Origin: DASXYU01 sp036502295
GTDB lineage: Bacteria; Actinomycetota; Actinomycetes; Mycobacteriales; Jatrophihabitantaceae
Assembly: GCA_036502295.1 (NCBI GenBank)
Contig: DASXYU010000019.1
Coordinates: forward strand, 1 to 15,391
Reading direction: 5' to 3'
Length of the DNA stretch: 15,391 nt
Position numbers and translations under genes: made by a program
Notes under the pieces: generated by a model
What the model saw: only the letters and a program-made list of their open reading frames with translations
Databases searched by the model: none
What the model was told of the DNA's origin: nothing
Part shown: one piece after another, positions 13,128 to 15,391 of the stretch
Numbering within the stretch: the stretch's first letter is position 1
How the letters are laid out: each line of letters begins with the position of its first letter

Positions 13128-14864
13128 GTGCCGTCCTTGCCCCGCCTTCGCGTGTGGCAGGCGGAGGCTCTAGACCTCTACGAGAGTGTTAGCCCTCGGC
13201 GTGACTTCATGGTCACCGCCACCCCCGGGGCGGGCAAGACCGCCTTCGCGCTGCGCCTGGCGGCCCGCCTGATCGAACGCCGCGCGATCGATCGGGTCAT
13301 CGTCGTCTGCCCCACCGATCACCTGCGAACCCAATGGGCAGATGCCGCCTCGCGCGCCGGGCTGCTTCTGGACGCAGCGCTGTCGAATGCCGTCGGGCCC
13401 GTCCGTCCTGACTTCGCCGGATACGTCACCACCTATGCGCAGGTTGCCGCCAAACCCGCCGTGCATGCGGCGCGCGCGAGCAGCAGACGCACCCTGGTCG
13501 TCCTCGACGAGGTGCACCACGCGGGTGACGGTCTCTCCTGGGGCGAGGCCGCGTCGACCGCCTTCGACCTCGCCGCACGCCGTCTCTGCCTCACCGGCAC
13601 CCCGTTTCGCACCCGCCCCGATGAGCGCATCCCCTTCGTCCCCTACGAGGCCGACGGCGAAGGTGGTTTCACCAGCGCCGCCGATTACACCTACGGCTAC
13701 CGCGAGGCGCTGCGCGACGGCGTGGTGCGCCCCGTGGTCTTCGCCGCGTACACCGGCACGGCGCGCTGGCGGAACAGCGCCGGTGAGGTCATCGCGGCGT
13801 CGCTGTCGGAGTCGGGGACGAAGAGGCGCGAAGAGACCGCGTGGCGCACAGCGCTGAATCCCAAGGGCAAATGGGTGCCGCACGTCATCGCGGCGATGGA
13901 CGAGCGAATCACCCATCTTCGGGAGTCGGGCATGCCCGACGCGGGCGGCATCGTCCTCGCCAGCGATCAGGACGATGCGCGCGCCTATGCCGAGATCGTC
14001 GCCCGGGTCACCGGCCACGAGCCGGTCCTGATCCTCTCGGACGATCCCAAGGCCAGTGACAAGATCGCCGCCTTCGCCGTGGGAACTCAGCGGATCGCCG
14101 TCTGTGTGCGCATGGTGAGTGAGGGCGTCGACATCCCGCGCGCCGCCTGCCTCGCCTGGATGACCAGTTACCGCACCCCGCTGTTCTTCGCCCAGGGCGT
14201 CGGCCGTGTGGTGCGCGCGCGCGGTACGCAGGAGTCGGCGACGGTCTTCCTCCCCGCGGTGCGCCCCCTGCTCACCCTTGCCGCGGAGCTGGAGCAGGAG
14301 CGCAACCACGTCATCCCGCCGCCGGCCGGCGCTGACCCCGAGCTCCTCGACGTGGTCCGCCCGGAGGCGGGGGAGCGGGAGAAGATCGAACACCTCGACG
14401 CCGACGCCGAATTCGCGCACGTCCTGCACAACGGTCGGGCGGTGGTCGCCGACAGCTCGGCCGTCCTCGCGGGCGACCTCAGCGAAGAGGACGAAGACTT
14501 CCTGGGCCTTCCGGGCATCCTCTCGCCGGAACAGATGGCGTCGTTGCTGGCGCGGCGTGACGGTGCGGCGCGACGCAGGGCCAGCGGTGTGGCGGTCTCC
14601 GGCTCGCAGTTGGGTCTGTACGAGGACGACACCTCCTCCGCTCTCACCTCCCAGGTCGCGACGGAGGCAGCTTCCTGGAGAGCCAGCGCGGAGTTGCGCC
14701 GAGAGCTGAATCGCATGGTCTCTGTTCTGGCGGCGCGACGGGGTACGCCCCATGCTCAGATTCATGCTGAATTGCGACGACTCGTTCCCGGGCCGGCGTC
14801 GGCGATGGCGTCCTCGGAAGTACTGGCACAACGCTGGGAACGGCTGATGGAACTGCTGGGCTGA
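13128..14864 (+). CDS. DEAD/DEAH-box superfamily 2 helicase
   Basis: 578 residues, GTG start without a Shine-Dalgarno sequence. SF2 motifs are in order: Q-like LRVWQAEAL (7-15), Walker A ATPGAGKT (31-38), YVTTYAQV (100-107), Walker B / motif II LDEVHHAGD (127-135), motif III LTGTPFRT (156-163), motif V VSEGVDIPRA (about 330-339) and motif VI QGVGRVVRAR (about 355-364). The C-terminal 200 residues are acidic and helical, with no recognised domain; QLGLYEDD and a late RRELNRMVSVLAARRG segment are visible. It should be an ATP-driven nucleic-acid translocase. The fold is closest to RecQ/UvrB/type I restriction-like DEAD-DEAH translocases, but no partner endonuclease or methylase is adjacent. Genes of this type accompany DUF3039 in many actinobacteria, suggesting a shared housekeeping or stress role, which remains inference. 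Confidence 0.9.
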   Translation: MPSLPRLRVWQAEALDLYESVSPRRDFMVTATPGAGKTAFALRLAARLIERRAIDRVIVVCPTDHLRTQWADAASRAGLLLDAALSNAVGPVRPDFAGYVTTYAQVAAKPAVHAARASSRRTLVVLDEVHHAGDGLSWGEAASTAFDLAARRLCLTGTPFRTRPDERIPFVPYEADGEGGFTSAADYTYGYREALRDGVVRPVVFAAYTGTARWRNSAGEVIAASLSESGTKRREETAWRTALNPKGKWVPHVIAAMDERITHLRESGMPDAGGIVLASDQDDARAYAEIVARVTGHEPVLILSDDPKASDKIAAFAVGTQRIAVCVRMVSEGVDIPRAACLAWMTSYRTPLFFAQGVGRVVRARGTQESATVFLPAVRPLLTLAAELEQERNHVIPPPAGADPELLDVVRPEAGEREKIEHLDADAEFAHVLHNGRAVVADSSAVLAGDLSEEDEDFLGLPGILSPEQMASLLARRDGAARRRASGVAVSGSQLGLYEDDTSSALTSQVATEAASWRASAELRRELNRMVSVLAARRGTPHAQIHAELRRLVPGPASAMASSEVLAQRWERLMELLG

Positions 14865-14895
14865 GGTTTGGCGCGGCCCGTGACGCGGTTAGACG

Positions 14896-14923
14896 CTGAG
14901 CGAGACTCAGTTAATTTCTGATT
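14896..14923 (+). terminator. Candidate intrinsic terminator after the helicase
   Basis: CTGAG (14896-14900) and CTCAG (14906-14910), extended by one G-U pair, form a hairpin with a 5-base loop. The AT-rich tract TTAATTTCTGATT follows directly, the only such tract in the neighbourhood. It lies 31 bases after the helicase stop. Confidence 0.5.
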
Positions 14924-14944
14924 TCGAATGGAGGAAACGGCGAG

Positions 14945-14956
14945 CCGCGGCCGCGG
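14945..14956. repeat. 12-base perfect palindrome CCGCGGCCGCGG
   Basis: A fully self-complementary GC-only sequence between the helicase terminator and the DUF7455 gene. It could be a protein-binding site or a chance product of high GC content. No gene starts here despite GGAGG at 14930-14934. Confidence 0.3.
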
Positions 14957-14993
14957 GAATGTCTCAAGCTAGGGCATGGTTGCGAACGTGGGA

Positions 14994-15027
14994 CCTACGG
15001 AACGGTGCGATTCGGCCGATACGTAGG
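14994..15027 (+). promoter_or_regulatory. Inverted repeat enclosing a third GCCGATA element, upstream of DUF7455 gene
   Basis: CCTACG (14994-14999) and CGTAGG (15022-15027) are inverted copies around 22 bases. Inside is GCCGATA (15015-15021), the flagellar-type -10. The -35 position at the cheA/cheB spacing reads CTACG (14995-14999), a poor match to CTCAA. It would lie about 140 bases before the DUF7455 start. This is much weaker than the two che promoters. No gene is seen in 14865-15161. Confidence 0.25.
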
Positions 15028-15117
15028 GTGTGAGAACGAATGACGCGCTCTTGCTTTCGGGGTGTCGCCGGTATCACCGCCAATTCGGTGGTTACCTGAG
15101 CATCGGCGGGGCAAGAT

Positions 15118-15141
15118 GGGGCACCTCTGCTGGGGTGCTCC
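15118..15141 (+). promoter_or_regulatory. 8-pair leader hairpin in front of the DUF7455 gene
   Basis: GGGGCACC (15118-15125) pairs with GGTGCTCC (15134-15141), one pair being G-U, around an 8-base loop. It ends 20 bases before the GTG at 15162 and just upstream of the purine-rich GAGAGAGAGG ribosome-binding region. It could influence translation or mRNA stability, or be a terminator of an upstream transcript. Confidence 0.35.
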
Positions 15142-15161
15142 GGGCAGAGAGAGAGGCCACC

Positions 15162-15389
15162 GTGACCACGACGACGATTGACGCCAGCCCGCTCGCTGCG
15201 ACAGACCGCTGCGACCGCTGCGGAGCCCAGGCGTACGTCCGCGCCCTGCTCGGGTCCTCGGAGCTGCTTTTCTGCGCGCACCACTGGCACGAGAACGAAG
15301 CTCGCCTGCGTGAGATCGCGACTGAGATCCAGGACGAGACCGCCCGCCTCACCGACATCCCGGCCACTGCGGCGGTCGAAGAGCGCTAG
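15162..15389 (+). CDS. DUF7455 family small zinc-binding protein
   Basis: 75 residues from the GTG at 15162, preceded by a purine-rich ribosome-binding region; the frame is open from 15030, but the family sequence begins at the MTTTTIDASPLAATDRCDRC stretch. The zinc-ligand pattern is C17-x2-C20, then C38-x-H40-H41 in LLFCAHHWHEN, with a helical C-terminus containing EIATEIQDETARL. The family is widespread in actinobacteria, often near principal sigma-factor or topoisomerase genes, and has no known function. It is complete, ending with TAG two bases before the window edge. The start is preceded by a stem-loop, so post-transcriptional control is possible. Confidence 0.82.
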   Translation: MTTTTIDASPLAATDRCDRCGAQAYVRALLGSSELLFCAHHWHENEARLREIATEIQDETARLTDIPATAAVEER

Positions 15390-15391
15390 CC

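Noticed and set aside
13170..14831. 553-codon minus-strand frame opposite the helicase
   Set aside because: Shadow of a gene with complete SF2 helicase motifs; same GC effect, no recognisable domain.
13128..14864. Phage-defence or restriction system centred on the DEAD/DEAH helicase
   Set aside because: No nuclease, methylase, DUF1998-type, Argonaute or other defence partner is adjacent. The neighbours are housekeeping families, and this helicase type is a common chromosomal actinobacterial gene. The methyltransferase at 4250-5737 is distant and on the other strand.
1..15391. tRNA, rRNA, CRISPR array, insertion sequence or prophage
   Set aside because: No cloverleaf-like segment, spaced direct repeats of CRISPR type, transposase or integrase motif, or terminal inverted repeats were seen on either strand.

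Overview
This is chromosomal sequence from a high-GC Gram-positive bacterium (Actinomycetota) that is very probably motile. The evidence is the strong G/C preference at third codon positions, frequent GTG starts, a DtxR/IdeR repressor directly downstream of a SigB-type sigma factor, several small families typical of actinobacteria (DUF4192, DUF3099, DUF3039, DUF7455), and a complete cheA-cheW-cheB-cheR-cheY set. The genus cannot be fixed from the window; a flagellated Micrococcales- or Propionibacteriales-like organism is my best guess. All protein calls rest on motif recognition by eye, without database searches.

Left part (1-5737). The C-terminal end of a DUF4192 protein on the + strand meets a block of four minus-strand genes. 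In transcription order these are a large DUF7059-type methyltransferase, a principal-type sigma factor (SigB group), the iron-dependent repressor dtxR/ideR, and gltD (glutamate synthase small subunit). gltD has no gltB beside it. An ECF-sigma-like promoter lies in front of the sigma gene.

Middle (5769-7484). A DUF3099 membrane protein, a possible 27-codon linking ORF and a DUF3039 zinc-ribbon protein run on the + strand. They end tail to tail, with a 25-base overlap, against a YihY/BrkB-family membrane protein. The order sigB-dtxR beside DUF3099, DUF3039 and YihY looks like the conserved actinobacterial sigB-ideR neighbourhood.

Chemotaxis block (7500-13061). cheA and cheW overlap by one base. 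A 233-base gap follows, then cheB and cheR (4-base overlap), then cheY. CheA carries two tandem CheW-like domains and lacks a recognisable P2 domain. Two flagellar-sigma (FliA/SigD/WhiG-like) promoter candidates with identical spacing sit in front of cheA and cheB. The block ends with a 13-bp tandem repeat. No receptor, flagellar structural gene, cheC, cheD or cheZ is present, so CheA must work with receptors encoded elsewhere.

Right part (13128-15389). A DEAD/DEAH-type superfamily 2 helicase, possibly translated from a leaderless mRNA, is followed by a candidate terminator, a structured 5' region and a small DUF7455 zinc-binding protein. The che genes therefore look like an insertion into an otherwise housekeeping neighbourhood.

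I did not see an unmistakable new system. The most promising less-described elements are the double-CheW CheA, the paired flagellar-type promoters, the solitary gltD behind dtxR, and the mini-ORF coupled by overlapping stops and starts between DUF3099 and DUF3039.
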